The notes beneath the pieces are model-generated. The model ran no database searches. It was given only the letters and a program-made list of their open reading frames with translations, and had not been told where the DNA came from. 52,145 nt of DNA from Planctomycetota bacterium (GTDB taxonomy: Bacteria; Planctomycetota; Planctomycetia; Planctomycetales; Planctomycetaceae): NCBI GenBank assembly GCA_016872645.1, contig VGZH01000037.1:1-52145 (forward strand), in the 5' to 3' direction. Every line of letters begins with the position of its first letter. The first letter of the stretch is position 1. Below are positions 41,593-51,411 of this stretch, piece by piece. The position numbers and the translations under genes were made by a program.

Positions 41593-42621
41593 ATGATTGG
41601 CTTGCGACGTTTGTCGATGAGTCGGACCGAGCTCCTCGCGGTGCTCATCGGACTGTTCGCCGTCACGATCGGCGGTTGTTCAAAACCCGAGTCCAAGATC
41701 ACTGTTGCCACCCAGGCGAAGGCAACAGCAACCGCCGACGAAGCTGTTCGCCATGTGCTGGCGCGTTTGCAGCGACAGGAACTTCAGGCGTTGTGGGAAT
41801 TCCTGCCGCCGTCGTATCGCGGCGATGTCGAGAAACTGGTGCATGAACTTGGAGAACAGTTAGATGACAAGACTTGGGAACCTTTTGTTCGCATCTGCCG
41901 CAAGGCACGACAGGTCACATCAGACCTCATCGCAAAGTCCGAAAAAACAGCGGATGAAGCTGACCGTGATGTGACCACGCGATTGCGAACCGTCCACCAA
42001 CTGCTGAATGAGCTGTCAGAGAGTGAACTCAGCGATCCCAACCGGTTGCGTCATCTGGACGGACTCCGATTCCTGACAGGAACGGGCAAGCGCTTGATCA
42101 CGGCGATTTCGAGCGGAGCACTCGGTGACGTTGGATTGGGGCAGGATGCCTTCTCGCAGTTCGGTGAGGTGAAGGTTGACCTGTTGGAGTCGCCTGGAGA
42201 CTCCGCAGTGCTGACAGTGCAGTGGCCGGGACAGGAACCAACGCAACACAAGTTTGCGCGTGTCGAGGATCATTGGATTCCCCAATCGCTGGCCGAAGCC
42301 TGGCCGACGGCGTTTCCCAAAATCCGAGAGCAATGCCTCGCTTGGGTAGACGAACTTCGCTCGAACCCGGAACCGTGGCACGCGAAGTTACGTGAAGTCG
42401 ACCTTCTGCTCGAGGAATTGGCTGCGACAAAATCGCTGGCCGAAGCTCGGCAAGTGTGGCAAATTGGTGCTTCTCGCTTGGCCGTGGAATGGTTTGGCGC
42501 GATCCCGGTCGAATCGCCGATGTCGCAAGAAAGTCCGATCAATTCGCCACCACCCGCGAAGCCCGCTCGCGTCAAGAAGCCAGACACCGAGGTGCTGTTG
42601 CCGGATGAGCCGCAGAAATAG
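41593..42621 (+). CDS. Predicted lipoprotein of unknown function
   Basis: A 342-residue protein with a lipoprotein signal (LLAVLIGLFAVTIGGC), Cys at residue 29 of the predicted sequence. The rest is soluble, mainly helical and charged, with no family I recognise; the last 40 residues are proline- and acid-rich. The ATG at 41593 lies one base after the PQQ-propeller stop, so translation is probably coupled. A tethered partner of the propeller protein in the periplasm is plausible but unproven. Confidence 0.75.
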   Translation: MIGLRRLSMSRTELLAVLIGLFAVTIGGCSKPESKITVATQAKATATADEAVRHVLARLQRQELQALWEFLPPSYRGDVEKLVHELGEQLDDKTWEPFVRICRKARQVTSDLIAKSEKTADEADRDVTTRLRTVHQLLNELSESELSDPNRLRHLDGLRFLTGTGKRLITAISSGALGDVGLGQDAFSQFGEVKVDLLESPGDSAVLTVQWPGQEPTQHKFARVEDHWIPQSLAEAWPTAFPKIREQCLAWVDELRSNPEPWHAKLREVDLLLEELAATKSLAEARQVWQIGASRLAVEWFGAIPVESPMSQESPINSPPPAKPARVKKPDTEVLLPDEPQK

Positions 42622-42725
42622 TTCAGGGGTCCGAGGCTACTGCTTCTGCGGCTGAGCGGTTAAAACACCCCGCCATCACGTTTGCGTGTGAATTGATGAT
42701 CGCCGTCACCTGGAGCCGTCTGCTC

Positions 42726-43427
42726 ATGGCTGTCTCGAATGGTTTGCAGTTCCTTCACGAACTTCATCTGAAGCTAAAAGCGGTCCAGGAGGAACTTGAG
42801 AAAGGCCCGCGACTCATCAAGGCCAAAGAAAATGGCCTGGCCAAACGGCAAGCGGAATTGGATCAGGCCAAGGCGAAACACACGGACCAGCGAAAACTGG
42901 CGGATCAGAAAAGTCTGCAGCTCAAGACCAACGAAGCGAAGCTGGCCGACTTGAATACCAAGCTCAACATGGCCAGCACGAACCGCGAGTTCGACATCCT
43001 CAAGGGGCAGATCGCCGCCGACAAAATGGCCAACAGCGTGCTCGAAGATGAAATCCTCGACTGCATGGAGCAGGTCGACACGCTGAAGAACAAGATCACT
43101 GAGGCGGAAAAGCTCGTCGCCGAAGCGAAGGACGACGTCCGCAAAATGACCGAACAAGTCACCACGGCTCAAGCTGGCCTGAAAGATCGGGCCGAGAAGT
43201 TGCATCCCGCCGTCGCCGAGGCCGAGAGCGTGATTCCGACAGACCACATCGCCACCTATCGACGGTTGGTTCAGGCTCACGGAGCGGAAGCGCTGTCCGT
43301 GGTCGAGAACAACGTCTGCACGTCGTGCAACGTCTCTCTCTCGCCGCAACAAGGGGTTGAGTTGCGATCTGGCAAACTCATCTTCTGCATCAGTTGCGGC
43401 AGGCTGATGTACGCGGCAGCGAAGTAG
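42726..43427 (+). CDS. Coiled-coil protein with C4 zinc ribbon (CT398/DUF164-like)
   Basis: A 233-residue protein: a long antiparallel coiled coil (about 10-175, rich in K, E, A, L) followed by a zinc ribbon with CTSC near residue 200 and CISC near 223, in the arrangement C-x2-C-x20-C-x2-C. This matches the CT398/zf-RING_7 family, which appears in many bacteria; chlamydial CT398 binds sigma-54 and type III secretion regulators. No sigma-54 link is visible here. ATG at 42726 begins the family-like segment; a GGAG lies 12 bases upstream, and an earlier ATG at 42693 is possible. Confidence 0.85.
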   Translation: MAVSNGLQFLHELHLKLKAVQEELEKGPRLIKAKENGLAKRQAELDQAKAKHTDQRKLADQKSLQLKTNEAKLADLNTKLNMASTNREFDILKGQIAADKMANSVLEDEILDCMEQVDTLKNKITEAEKLVAEAKDDVRKMTEQVTTAQAGLKDRAEKLHPAVAEAESVIPTDHIATYRRLVQAHGAEALSVVENNVCTSCNVSLSPQQGVELRSGKLIFCISCGRLMYAAAK

Positions 43428-43791
43428 GCGGCATTGCATCGATCGGATGCCCACGCAGACGGAAAGATGGTCCGCAATCGACAATGCTGGCCAATCTGAT
43501 CCGATGCACGAGACGCATGCCTTGGCCAAGATAGAGTTGTTGCAATTCCTCTTCGGTCCAGCGTTCGAGGCCCGCGTCGAGAGTTGGTTCACCGATTACG
43601 AGTCATGCTTGAGAGTCTGGTGAATCAGGCGTAAAGACTTCGTGAAGCAGCCAGACTCGCCAACCGGCTCGGTCGTTTTGTCGTCGATCGAATGGTTCGA
43701 TGAAGGCAGGCAGGCCGCTCGTGATGAATCGCTGGCGAAGAGCGTGTGAAGAACGCCGCCAGGTCGACAAGTCGGGAAGATGCTGGCTAGA
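43390..43791 (-). pseudogene. Decayed gene remnant with an in-frame stop, antisense to the end of the zinc-ribbon gene
   Basis: One minus-strand frame remains protein-like from 43791 to 43390 but contains a TGA at 43603-43605 and has no ATG. The upstream piece includes LPDLSTWRRSSHALRQ and AGWRVWLLHEVFTPDS, and the downstream piece GLERWTEEELQQLYLGQGMR. Codon use is coding-like and GC-rich at third positions. I do not recognise the family. The likeliest reading is a recently broken gene or fragment behind trmL; two separate short genes or a recoded TGA are less likely. Its last 37 bases overlap the zinc-ribbon gene on the other strand. Confidence 0.4.
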
Positions 43792-44254
43792 TCAGCCCGC
43801 CGAACTGCCGCACCGCTTCATAGACAACCGTGTTGGCCGTGCTCGCCAAGTTCAGGCTGCGGACGACATCGTGCATCGGCAGCTTGAGATTATTCGCCGG
43901 GTTCGCATTGCGAATCGACTCCGGCAATCCGCGCGACTCGCTGCCGAACAGCAAAATGTCGCCGCGTTGAAAGTCCGCGTCCCATACCAACCGAGTCGCA
44001 AACTTCGTCAAACACCAAACTCGTCGTCCGGGCAGTCGCTCGCGGACTTCATCCCACGAATCGACCGCTTCCCAATCGAGATGTTGCCAGTAATCCATCC
44101 CCGCTCGGCGCAGATGTTTTTCATCCAGCCGAAATCCCAGCGGCCGGATCAACCAGAGCTTCGCTCCGACCGCCACGCAAGTGCGCCCGATGTTTCCCGT
44201 ATTCTGCGGGATGTCCGGCTGATACAGCACGACATGCAAGAGTGGTTCCGACAT
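43787..44254 (-). CDS. trmL: tRNA (cytidine/uridine-2'-O-)-methyltransferase TrmL
   Basis: A 155-residue SPOUT methyltransferase of TrmL length, which modifies the wobble base of tRNA-Leu. Visible motifs are [15 protein letters not shown] (motif 1), [13 protein letters not shown] (motif 2) and [20 protein letters not shown] (motif 3, with the trefoil-knot SAM site). The start at 44254 is 5 bases after the upstream oxidoreductase stop, with AGGTG nearby; the frame is open 13 codons further upstream inside that gene. SPOUT enzymes of this type act as dimers. Confidence 0.95.
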   Translation of the reverse strand: MSEPLLHVVLYQPDIPQNTGNIGRTCVAVGAKLWLIRPLGFRLDEKHLRRAGMDYWQHLDWEAVDSWDEVRERLPGRRVWCLTKFATRLVWDADFQRGDILLFGSESRGLPESIRNANPANNLKLPMHDVVRSLNLASTANTVVYEAVRQFGGLI

Positions 44255-44259
44255 GTCGC

Positions 44260-45606
44260 TCACACCTCTGGCAAGACCCACGGCTTTCGCCATTCGGGTC
44301 GGCCGCGCAGGGCGTTGGCTTCGGCATCGCCGACGAAAGTTTCGGTTGCCACGTCGAGCGTCAGTTTGCGGCCGACTCGCGCGGAGATGTTGCCGGCGTG
44401 GCAGAGCACCGACGCCGGATGTCCGACCGTTTCGAGATCACAGTACGGCTTCGCTCGCGACTTGATGCACTCGATGAAGTTCTGGACGTGAGGGCCTTCG
44501 TGGCTGTCTCCTTCACCTTTCGCGAGCACTTGGCCTCCCTTATCGTAAGCCGCCCAGCGCGTGTTGCCGACGACGATGTAGCCTTGATCGCCGAACAACG
44601 CCGAGCCTTCTGACTCGCCGAGATAGTTGTACGGAGCCCAAACTCGCATCTCGTAAGTCAGCAGTTTCGGATGCTTGCCGTCTTTGACGTTGCCGGAGTT
44701 AAACTCGTAGTTGACCTGCATTGTGTCCGGAAACTCTTGAGCGTCGTTGAAGTACCACTTGCCGCCGTTCGCGAAGATCGACGTCGGCAGGCCGAGCGGT
44801 TCATCTTTCTGAACCTCGCACGCCGCCGCGAGCACAGCGACCGCCATGTCCAAGCGATGCACGCCGTCGTTGCCGAGATCGCCCGTACCGTAGTCGTGCA
44901 GCCAGCGCCACCGCCCGTGAAACCGGTTGATGTTGAACGGCCGCTTCGGAGCCGGCCCCATCCACATCTCGTAATCGACTCCCTCCGGCGGAGTCCCATC
45001 CGGCGGAAAACCGATCGGCCCCTGCTTGGAACTTTCCCACGCCTTGGCCACCACACAGCGGCCGAGCTTCCCGGTTTTCACGAACTCAATCGCCGACTGC
45101 ATCCGCGTGGTCGAGCGATGTTGCGATCCCATTTGCACGACCCGCTTGTGCTTTCGCATCGCCGCGACCATTCGCATCCCCTCGACGATGTTGTGACTGT
45201 CCGGCTTCTCGACATACACGTCCTTTCCCGCCTGACACGCCAGAATCGTCGGGATCGCGTGCCAATGATCCGGTGTCCCGACCACGAGCGCGTCGATCGA
45301 CTTGTCGTCGATCAACTTCCGAAAGTCACTCTCGCCGCGCGGCTTCTTCCCCTGCAACTTCTCAGCAGACTCCAGTCCTTTCGGCAACTTGTTCGAGTCG
45401 ATGTCCGCGATCGCCACGATCTCGACCGACTTGTTTGATGCGAACGAAGCGATCAGCGACGCCGCCCGCCCCGCGGATCCCATGACCCCGACCCGCACCC
45501 GTTCGCTGGCCTGAGCCTTCGCGACTTGATCCAAGTGCGACAGCAATACTCCCGAAGCCACCACCGACGAACTTTGCAAGAACGAGCGACGAGTTTGAGC
45601 GGACAT
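44260..45606 (-). CDS. Tat-exported Gfo/Idh/MocA oxidoreductase
   Basis: A 448-residue planctomycete-type family member. It starts with a twin-arginine signal ([20 protein letters not shown], cut near AKA). The Rossmann motif [11 protein letters not shown] is followed by [14 protein letters not shown] and the EKP motif in [24 protein letters not shown] is the usual substrate-domain helix. Members of this group probably act on sugars or uronates in the periplasm, although the cofactor would have to be exported bound. It is co-directional with trmL, which starts 5 bases after its stop. Confidence 0.93.
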   Translation of the reverse strand: MSAQTRRSFLQSSSVVASGVLLSHLDQVAKAQASERVRVGVMGSAGRAASLIASFASNKSVEIVAIADIDSNKLPKGLESAEKLQGKKPRGESDFRKLIDDKSIDALVVGTPDHWHAIPTILACQAGKDVYVEKPDSHNIVEGMRMVAAMRKHKRVVQMGSQHRSTTRMQSAIEFVKTGKLGRCVVAKAWESSKQGPIGFPPDGTPPEGVDYEMWMGPAPKRPFNINRFHGRWRWLHDYGTGDLGNDGVHRLDMAVAVLAAACEVQKDEPLGLPTSIFANGGKWYFNDAQEFPDTMQVNYEFNSGNVKDGKHPKLLTYEMRVWAPYNYLGESEGSALFGDQGYIVVGNTRWAAYDKGGQVLAKGEGDSHEGPHVQNFIECIKSRAKPYCDLETVGHPASVLCHAGNISARVGRKLTLDVATETFVGDAEANALRGRPEWRKPWVLPEV

Positions 45607-46023
45607 CAGCTTTCCCTTTTGTCTTGAACAGGCTGTGGAGTCGAACGTCGTCAGTGGTTGTATTCAACTTGGCGTTGAGATAACAGTGGCTGCTGATTCG
45701 TTCGTCAGAGGTGGCCGATCCAGTCTTCATCGTGCAGAGGCTAACATAGGTCTTCAGAAGGCCGCCGTTTCTCTCGTTCAACGGATTAGCGCCGCCGTCA
45801 TTGTCTTTGGCAGGATTTGCGATTCGCCGGGCCAGGAACCCAGCTACGAATCGTCGGCCGAGGATGACCAGCGATCGGAAAAGAACAGCCCCTGCATTTA
45901 TCAGGGCGTCATGGTCGTGCTCCGTCGTCACAAGTACAAAGTCGGAAGTGCGCCGCGAAAATGTGACTTTGTGGGCGATGGATTGGTGGCCGCAGATTGA
46001 GATCGCTAATCCAATCTGCGGCA
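45607..46023. other. 417-bp intergenic region with a hairpin after ileS
   Basis: This lies between the leftward ileS stop and the leftward oxidoreductase start. GCCGCAGATT (45989-45998) pairs exactly with AATCTGCGGC (46013-46022) just beyond the ileS stop, a plausible end of the ileS transcript though without a T-run. The rest (45635-46000) has a 121-codon plus-strand frame and a longer minus-strand frame, but neither looks like a conserved protein. Promoter elements for the oxidoreductase are expected near 45610-45700. Confidence 0.55.
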
Positions 46024-49000
46024 TCAATCGGTGACGGCAATCCAAATCGTGACCTTTGCGTTGCCGACAGTGACCGGTTTGGAGTCTGCAGGCATCGCAT
46101 TCGATCGTTCACGTGAAACCGCTAGTGTCTCGGCCTTGATGTAGTCAGCCCACGTTTCGATCGCGTCAATCACCTCGGTGTCGTCGGTCGAATAGAAGAT
46201 TTCGATCCTCGCTTGGATTTCCAGATTGGCGTCCTTGCGGAGTTGTTGGACTTGGCGGACGAAATCGCGGGCGATTCCTTCTTGGATCAGTTCGGGCGTG
46301 AGGTGCGTGCTAAGCGCGATTTGAACTCCGTGATCGTCGGTGCAGAGCCATTCGGCGGCTTGTTGCGTGCTGATGAATACGTCCGCTTGCGAGAGTTCGA
46401 TGTTTGTCTCGCCGACTTTCAGCGAGACCGTTTCACCGCGTCGCAGCGGGGCCAACGTCTTCGCATCGGTCGTCGCGAGCGCGGCGGTGATCGCTCCGAG
46501 TTGTTTGCCGTATTTGGGGCCGAGGGCTTTTTGGTTGGGTTTGAAGACGTAGGTGACCAAGTCATCGAGGTGGTCGCAGCTTGTCAGCGTTTTGACGTTG
46601 AGTTCTTCCTGGATGACGTCGGCGAGCCGCTCGATGGCCGCTCGCTGACGCGGGTCTTGGCAGGCGAAGCGGAGTTCCGCCAGCGGCTGCCGCACTCGCA
46701 GGTCCGACTCCTCCCGCAGCTTGTGCCCCAGCCGCACCACCAGCTGAGCCAACGCCATCCGCTCGTTCAGCTCGGGGTCGAGAAGCTCTTTGTTTGCGAC
46801 TGGATAATCGCACAGATGAACACTCTCCGGGTTGAATGGTCCCGCTCCGCCAAGCGGTTCAACGACGAGATGGCGAAACATCCGCTCGCTCAAAAATGGA
46901 GCACAAGGAGCGAGCAGTTGCGACATGGTGACCAAGACCTCGTAGAGCGTTTGATACGCCGCGAGCTTGTCGGTATCCGATGTGTCGCGCGATCGCCAGA
47001 ATCGCCGCCGATTGCGGCGGATATACCAGTTCGAAAGATCGTCGATAAACGCTGTGGCGGCTCGGCAGAACTCTGCGACGTTGTAGTCAGCGAACTCTTT
47101 GTGAGCGGTCGCGATCAGCGCTTGGAGGTTCGACAGAATCCAGCGGTCGATCTCGGGTCGTTCGGAAACGGGGACGGGCGGAGCGAGCGGGTCGAACTCA
47201 TCCAGCCGGGCGTAGTTCACGAAGAAGGCGTACGAATTCCACAGCGGGATCAGGATTTGGCGGCGGACTTCGTCGGCGGGTTTGCTGACGACTTCGCAGA
47301 CGGGAATTCCCTCGGCGGTTTTGTCCGTCGGACCGTCGGGAGTTTCGATCGTGACCGGCTTGTCCTTGTGCCGAGTCCCGAAACGCAGGTCGCTCGCCGG
47401 GTTCTGAGCCAGGTACATCCAGCGCATGGTGTCCACACCGAGCTGCTCGGCCGCTTCCTCGAACCAGATCGCCGTCCCGTCCGACTTGTGCATCGGCTTC
47501 CCTTCCTCGTTCATCACGAGCCGGTGGCCGAGGAGAGTTTTGAATGGCCGCTTCATCGCAGGGTCGGTGCTCTCGCCGTGACGCATCATCGTGGCCAGCG
47601 ACAGCAGTGAATAGAACCAGTTGCGGAACTGGCCGGGGAAGCATTCGGTGACGAAGTCAGCGGGGAATTGTTTAGCCCATTCGACTCGGCTGGTGTTGAA
47701 CTGCATCGTGCTGAAGGGAACGATGCCGGCGTCGAGCCACGGGTTGCCGACATCGACGATCCGCGACATCAGCCGGCCGGTCTTCGGATTCCGAATCTTC
47801 ACCGCGTCGATCCACGGTCGGTGCGGTGTGTGACCGGCTAGCACGTCCCAGCCCTCGACCGCTCGTTCCTTGAGTTCGGCCAGCGAGCCGATCACCTCGA
47901 AGTCGATTTGCTTTTGGCCGTTGACCTCGTATTCCTCAACCCAGATCGGCAACGCCAAGCCCCAGAACCGCTTCTTCGAGATCATCCAGTCACGCATCGA
48001 CGTGAGCCATTCCAGCTCGCGCTCCTTGCCGTTGACGCTCTCCGGCAACCAGCGAATCGCCTCGGTGACTTCCTTGATCTCGTTCCGCCAGTCCATGTTG
48101 ATGAACCACTCATCGACCAGCCGAAACACCAGCTCGTCGCCGGTCCGCCAACAATGCGGATAGATATGCGGGTACTGCTCGACCATCACCAGCAGATGCT
48201 TTTGCTTGAGCTGCTCAAAGACAAACTCCGCCGTGGCCGGATCGGTCGAGTTCTTGCCGGTGAACGCTCCGAAGCCATCGAGAAAACTTCCGTCCTCGGC
48301 GAGCGGTGCGATGCCAACGATCCCCAACTGCTGCCCCAAGGTATGGTCCACGTCACCGCAACCCGGAGCGATGTGAACGATGCCGGTTCCCTCACCGGCC
48401 ACAACCATCGGGTTCCCTTTGAAGTCGCGACCGCCATCGACGACGCGATGACACGTCTTGCCGCACTTGTCCTTCACCCTCGTATCAAATGGCACGCCGC
48501 CGAGCGTGCTCTGAGCCGGCAGATCATCGAACGGCCCGGTGTATTCCCAGCCGATCATCTCTGCGCCTTTGATCGTGGCTTCGATCTCGTAGCCACCTTG
48601 CTCCTTGAAGATCTGCCCAATCGTCTTGAGCTTCGGCACCCCGCTCGGCCACGACCACTCGGGGCGACCGAAGCCTTCCTTGAATTCCTTCGCCAGCCGC
48701 TGATATTCGAGGTTGTCCTTCGCGAAGTAATAGACGGAGCCGTCTCGCTTGCTGCGCAGCTTGACGTAATCCAGATCGGGATTCACCGCAGCAGCAACGT
48801 TGCTGGTGAGCGTCCACGGAGTTGTGGTCCAGATGAGGAGGTACTCGTTCTCGCGATTCTTCAATGGAAACCGCACGAAGATCGACTTGTGCACCGTCAG
48901 CTTGCGTCCGTCGGCGACTTCCATCTGCGAGTACGCGCTGCCGCCTCGACCGGACCAGGGCATTACATCGTAGCCGCGATAGACCTTGCCGCGTTGAAAG

Positions 49001-49629
49001 CATTTTTTAAGGAACGCCCAAATCGTCTCGTTGTTCTCGGTCGAGAACGTAAAGTAACTCCCGCCCCATTCCGCATTGCCGAGCCGCGAGACGAGTTCGC
49101 TGGCGATTCCCGACTCAGTCTTGCCGGAGGGCGTCGTAATCGTCACGACTTCGTCGGTGCCGATCTTCGACGCCAGCAACCGCAGCATGTCGGGATCATC
49201 CCAATCGGTCCAATAGCCGAGCCGGATCGACTGCTCTGTTTGCCGAGCCGCGAACTTCAGCACACGACGTTTGCATTCATCGACGAACTTGTCGATGCCG
49301 TACTGCTCGATCGCCGTCTTCGAGCCGAGGTTTAATTGCTTTTCGACTTCGACCTCAACCCACAGCCCTTGGCAATCGAAGCCGTTCTGATAACGCAGCT
49401 CATGCCCGGTCATCGCGAAGAAGCGTTGATAGGCGTCCTTGTAAGTCCGACCCCAAGCGTGATGCACACCCATCGGATTGTTGGCGGTGATGGGCCCGTC
49501 GAGAAAATTCCACTTCGGCTTCCCGGTGTTCTGCCGCCGCAATTTCTGGAAGATGTGATGCTCTTCCCAAAACTTCAAAATCTCGTGTTCACCTTTGACG
49601 AAACTTGCGTCACCGACTTTTTCAAACAT
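46024..49629 (-). CDS. ileS: Isoleucyl-tRNA synthetase, divergent type
   Basis: A 1201-residue class I synthetase. It aligns with IleS throughout: the N-terminal catalytic halves, the CP1 editing region ([18 protein letters not shown]), the [12 protein letters not shown] stretch and the anticodon-binding domain ([14 protein letters not shown]). Two hallmark motifs are altered. The HIGH equivalent reads [11 protein letters not shown] (residues 51-61), and the KMSKS equivalent reads KPMHKSDGT. This resembles a clade of IleS-like enzymes in some bacterial phyla rather than E. coli IleS. No C-terminal zinc site is visible. Start at 49629 opens the family N-terminus; the frame runs further upstream into a repeat element. 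It may be co-transcribed with the phosphorylase upstream. Confidence 0.9.
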   Translation of the reverse strand: MFEKVGDASFVKGEHEILKFWEEHHIFQKLRRQNTGKPKWNFLDGPITANNPMGVHHAWGRTYKDAYQRFFAMTGHELRYQNGFDCQGLWVEVEVEKQLNLGSKTAIEQYGIDKFVDECKRRVLKFAARQTEQSIRLGYWTDWDDPDMLRLLASKIGTDEVVTITTPSGKTESGIASELVSRLGNAEWGGSYFTFSTENNETIWAFLKKCFQRGKVYRGYDVMPWSGRGGSAYSQMEVADGRKLTVHKSIFVRFPLKNRENEYLLIWTTTPWTLTSNVAAAVNPDLDYVKLRSKRDGSVYYFAKDNLEYQRLAKEFKEGFGRPEWSWPSGVPKLKTIGQIFKEQGGYEIEATIKGAEMIGWEYTGPFDDLPAQSTLGGVPFDTRVKDKCGKTCHRVVDGGRDFKGNPMVVAGEGTGIVHIAPGCGDVDHTLGQQLGIVGIAPLAEDGSFLDGFGAFTGKNSTDPATAEFVFEQLKQKHLLVMVEQYPHIYPHCWRTGDELVFRLVDEWFINMDWRNEIKEVTEAIRWLPESVNGKERELEWLTSMRDWMISKKRFWGLALPIWVEEYEVNGQKQIDFEVIGSLAELKERAVEGWDVLAGHTPHRPWIDAVKIRNPKTGRLMSRIVDVGNPWLDAGIVPFSTMQFNTSRVEWAKQFPADFVTECFPGQFRNWFYSLLSLATMMRHGESTDPAMKRPFKTLLGHRLVMNEEGKPMHKSDGTAIWFEEAAEQLGVDTMRWMYLAQNPASDLRFGTRHKDKPVTIETPDGPTDKTAEGIPVCEVVSKPADEVRRQILIPLWNSYAFFVNYARLDEFDPLAPPVPVSERPEIDRWILSNLQALIATAHKEFADYNVAEFCRAATAFIDDLSNWYIRRNRRRFWRSRDTSDTDKLAAYQTLYEVLVTMSQLLAPCAPFLSERMFRHLVVEPLGGAGPFNPESVHLCDYPVANKELLDPELNERMALAQLVVRLGHKLREESDLRVRQPLAELRFACQDPRQRAAIERLADVIQEELNVKTLTSCDHLDDLVTYVFKPNQKALGPKYGKQLGAITAALATTDAKTLAPLRRGETVSLKVGETNIELSQADVFISTQQAAEWLCTDDHGVQIALSTHLTPELIQEGIARDFVRQVQQLRKDANLEIQARIEIFYSTDDTEVIDAIETWADYIKAETLAVSRERSNAMPADSKPVTVGNAKVTIWIAVTD

Positions 49630-49653
49630 CGCAAATCCCAAGCGGCTGTCGCC

Positions 49654-49682
49654 GTAGGGTGGGTCGAGGAACGAGACCCACC
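49654..49682. repeat. GTAGGGTGGG palindrome upstream of ileS
   Basis: GTAGGGTGGGTC and GACCCACC form a hairpin in the 133-bp gap between the phosphorylase and ileS. It shares the GTAGGGTGGG core with the element after mreB (4056-4133). Confidence 0.6.
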
Positions 49683-49762
49683 GGGTTTCAGAAATCTCAA
49701 ATCTCAGATTCAAAATCGCAAATGGTGGGACTCGTTCTTCCGCCCACTCAATATCAACCCGC

Positions 49763-50590
49763 TTACGTCAACTTTTCGAATACCTTCGGAATCAACCGAG
49801 ACAACTTCTCGCCCCCTCTGGCTGCGACCGCGAGAATCTTTTGGATGTCCACCGGTTCCAGCGCGTCGGGCAGGCAGATATCGGTGACGATCGAGAAGCC
49901 AAGGACTTTCAGGCCGGCATGGACGGCGACGATCACTTCGGGGACGGTGCTCATACCGACCACGTCCGCTCCCATGCCGCGTAACATGCGGTACTCGGCG
50001 CGGGTCTCCAGATTTGGGCCGGCAACCGCGAGGAAGACTCCTTTGTGAGCCTGGATACCCAGTTCCAGTGCGGCTTGCAGGGCGATTGTGCTGAGTTCGC
50101 GCGAGTACGGTTCGCACATGTCCGGAAAACGCGGGCCGAGAGTGTCATCGTTGATGCCTCGCAGCGGGTTGTCCCCCATCAGGTTGATGTGGTCGTCGAT
50201 GACCATCACGTCGCCGAGTTCGTAGTGGGGGTTCATGCCGCCGGCCGCGTTGGTCACGACGAGCGTGTCGGCTCCGAGAGCTTTCATGACGCGTACGGGA
50301 AACGTGACCTGCTGCATCGAGTAACCTTCGTAGAAATGGAAGCGGCCCTCCATCGCCACGACCGGCACGCCACGCAGCTCGCCGCAGACCAATTGCCCGG
50401 CGTGCGATTGCACGGTCGAGGTTGGAAAATGCGGTATCTCGGCATACGGAATGATGGTCTTGCTGGTGATCTCCTCGGCGAGCCCGCCGAGACCGGTGCC
50501 GAGAATCAATCCCGACTTCGGAGACCCCGTCCATCGTGAACGAATAAACGCTGCCGCTTCATCAATCTGCTTGGCGAGTCCCAGCATCAT
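49763..50590 (-). CDS. punA: Purine nucleoside phosphorylase (trimeric PNP type)
   Basis: A 275-residue protein of the PNP/MTAP trimeric family. Visible motifs are [14 protein letters not shown] near residues 29-42, [24 protein letters not shown] (the phosphate and purine region), VTNAAGGMN and [10 protein letters not shown]. It cleaves inosine and guanosine with phosphate, for purine salvage. The second ATG (MLG) has AGGTGA upstream; length is typical. It lies upstream of ileS in the same direction. Confidence 0.94.
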   Translation of the reverse strand: MMLGLAKQIDEAAAFIRSRWTGSPKSGLILGTGLGGLAEEITSKTIIPYAEIPHFPTSTVQSHAGQLVCGELRGVPVVAMEGRFHFYEGYSMQQVTFPVRVMKALGADTLVVTNAAGGMNPHYELGDVMVIDDHINLMGDNPLRGINDDTLGPRFPDMCEPYSRELSTIALQAALELGIQAHKGVFLAVAGPNLETRAEYRMLRGMGADVVGMSTVPEVIVAVHAGLKVLGFSIVTDICLPDALEPVDIQKILAVAARGGEKLSRLIPKVFEKLT

Positions 50591-50713
50591 GTCACCTGTT
50601 TGGATTCGATCACCCTATCGGGGGAATCGCGAAACACTCCGCATCGCCACTCAAATTTGGAATGCTTCAGTTGGTCGTGGGTTGGTTCGGCGCACACTCA
50701 AACATAGAGCACC

Positions 50714-50752
50714 AAAACAAAAATCCGCCATCCGAAAGGGGAGTTGGCGGAT
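50714..50752 (-). terminator. Rho-independent terminator for the acidic protein gene
   Basis: Read leftward, ATCCGCCA pairs with TGGCGGAT across a 14-base loop and is followed by TTTTTGTTTT. It lies about 50 bases beyond the acidic gene's stop. The stem is 8 bp with a good T-run. Confidence 0.85.
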
Positions 50753-50804
50753 CGTAGTGAATTCGAGTCAAGGCCGCGAAGCGGATGCGGCTTTTGGTAG
50801 TCAG

Positions 50805-51164
50805 CTAATCTTCGTCATCGTCTTCGAGATCATCGTCGTCCAGATCGTCGTCGTCATCATCATCGTCGTCGTCGAGGTCGTCATCGAGATCATCTTCGAA
50901 GTCATCGTCATCGAACTCCTCATCCTCGAAGTCCTCTTCATCATCTTCGAAGTCTTCATCGTCGTCGAAGTCTTCATCGTCTTCGTCGCCGAAGCCTCCC
51001 TCCTCCTGTTCGTCGCCGAAGCCACCATCTTCACCGCCGCTGCCCCCCTCGTCGTCATCGCCCCGAAGGTCGATGGACAATAAACGGTCGTCAGTCGGAA
51101 CCAACCAACCCTCGGTGGTGCTGGTGCGTGGCAGAATTTCTGCGTCGGTGAGTGCCAGTGCCAT
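50805..51164 (-). CDS. Small, extremely acidic low-complexity protein
   Basis: A 119-residue protein. The first 35 residues look ordinary (MALALTDAEILPRTSTTEGW), and the rest is D, E, G and F only: first GGFGDEQEEGGFGDEDDED, then more than 50 residues of DD/EDF/DL repeats. The net charge is about -60 or lower. The DNA is a run of GAC/GAT/GAA triplets that can slip in length without changing frame. Its own terminator supports expression. Such acidic tails can bind calcium or basic proteins, but no family is recognised. The ATG is used; no strong ribosome site is visible. Confidence 0.65.
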   Translation of the reverse strand: MALALTDAEILPRTSTTEGWLVPTDDRLLSIDLRGDDDEGGSGGEDGGFGDEQEEGGFGDEDDEDFDDDEDFEDDEEDFEDEEFDDDDFEDDLDDDLDDDDDDDDDDLDDDDLEDDDED

Positions 51165-51411
51165 CGGAATTAACCTCTAATCTTCAATCGAGGAAGAGTC
51201 ACCAAGCCACTCTGGCTCAGCGGTCGGCGGGTTCTTTAGTGGTGGTGCCAATCTTTGTCAAGCAACCTCTCGCGGCAATAGAGTCGGCACAATCCGGCGA
51301 GAGTCTTCGGCTTGTTTTAAGATTTTCGATTCGAGATTTTTGGTGAGCGATTGCCGGGTTTCGGCAATCCAGACATCGAAAAATCACCAAACCAGAATCG
51401 ATGTGTGCCGG

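Noticed and set aside
45635-46000. 121-codon plus-strand frame upstream of ileS stop
   Set aside because: There is no ribosome site, and composition and hydropathy do not look like a conserved protein.
46213-49335. Long plus-strand frames over ileS
   Set aside because: They are shadows of the class I synthetase gene; residues are arginine- and histidine-rich and match no family.
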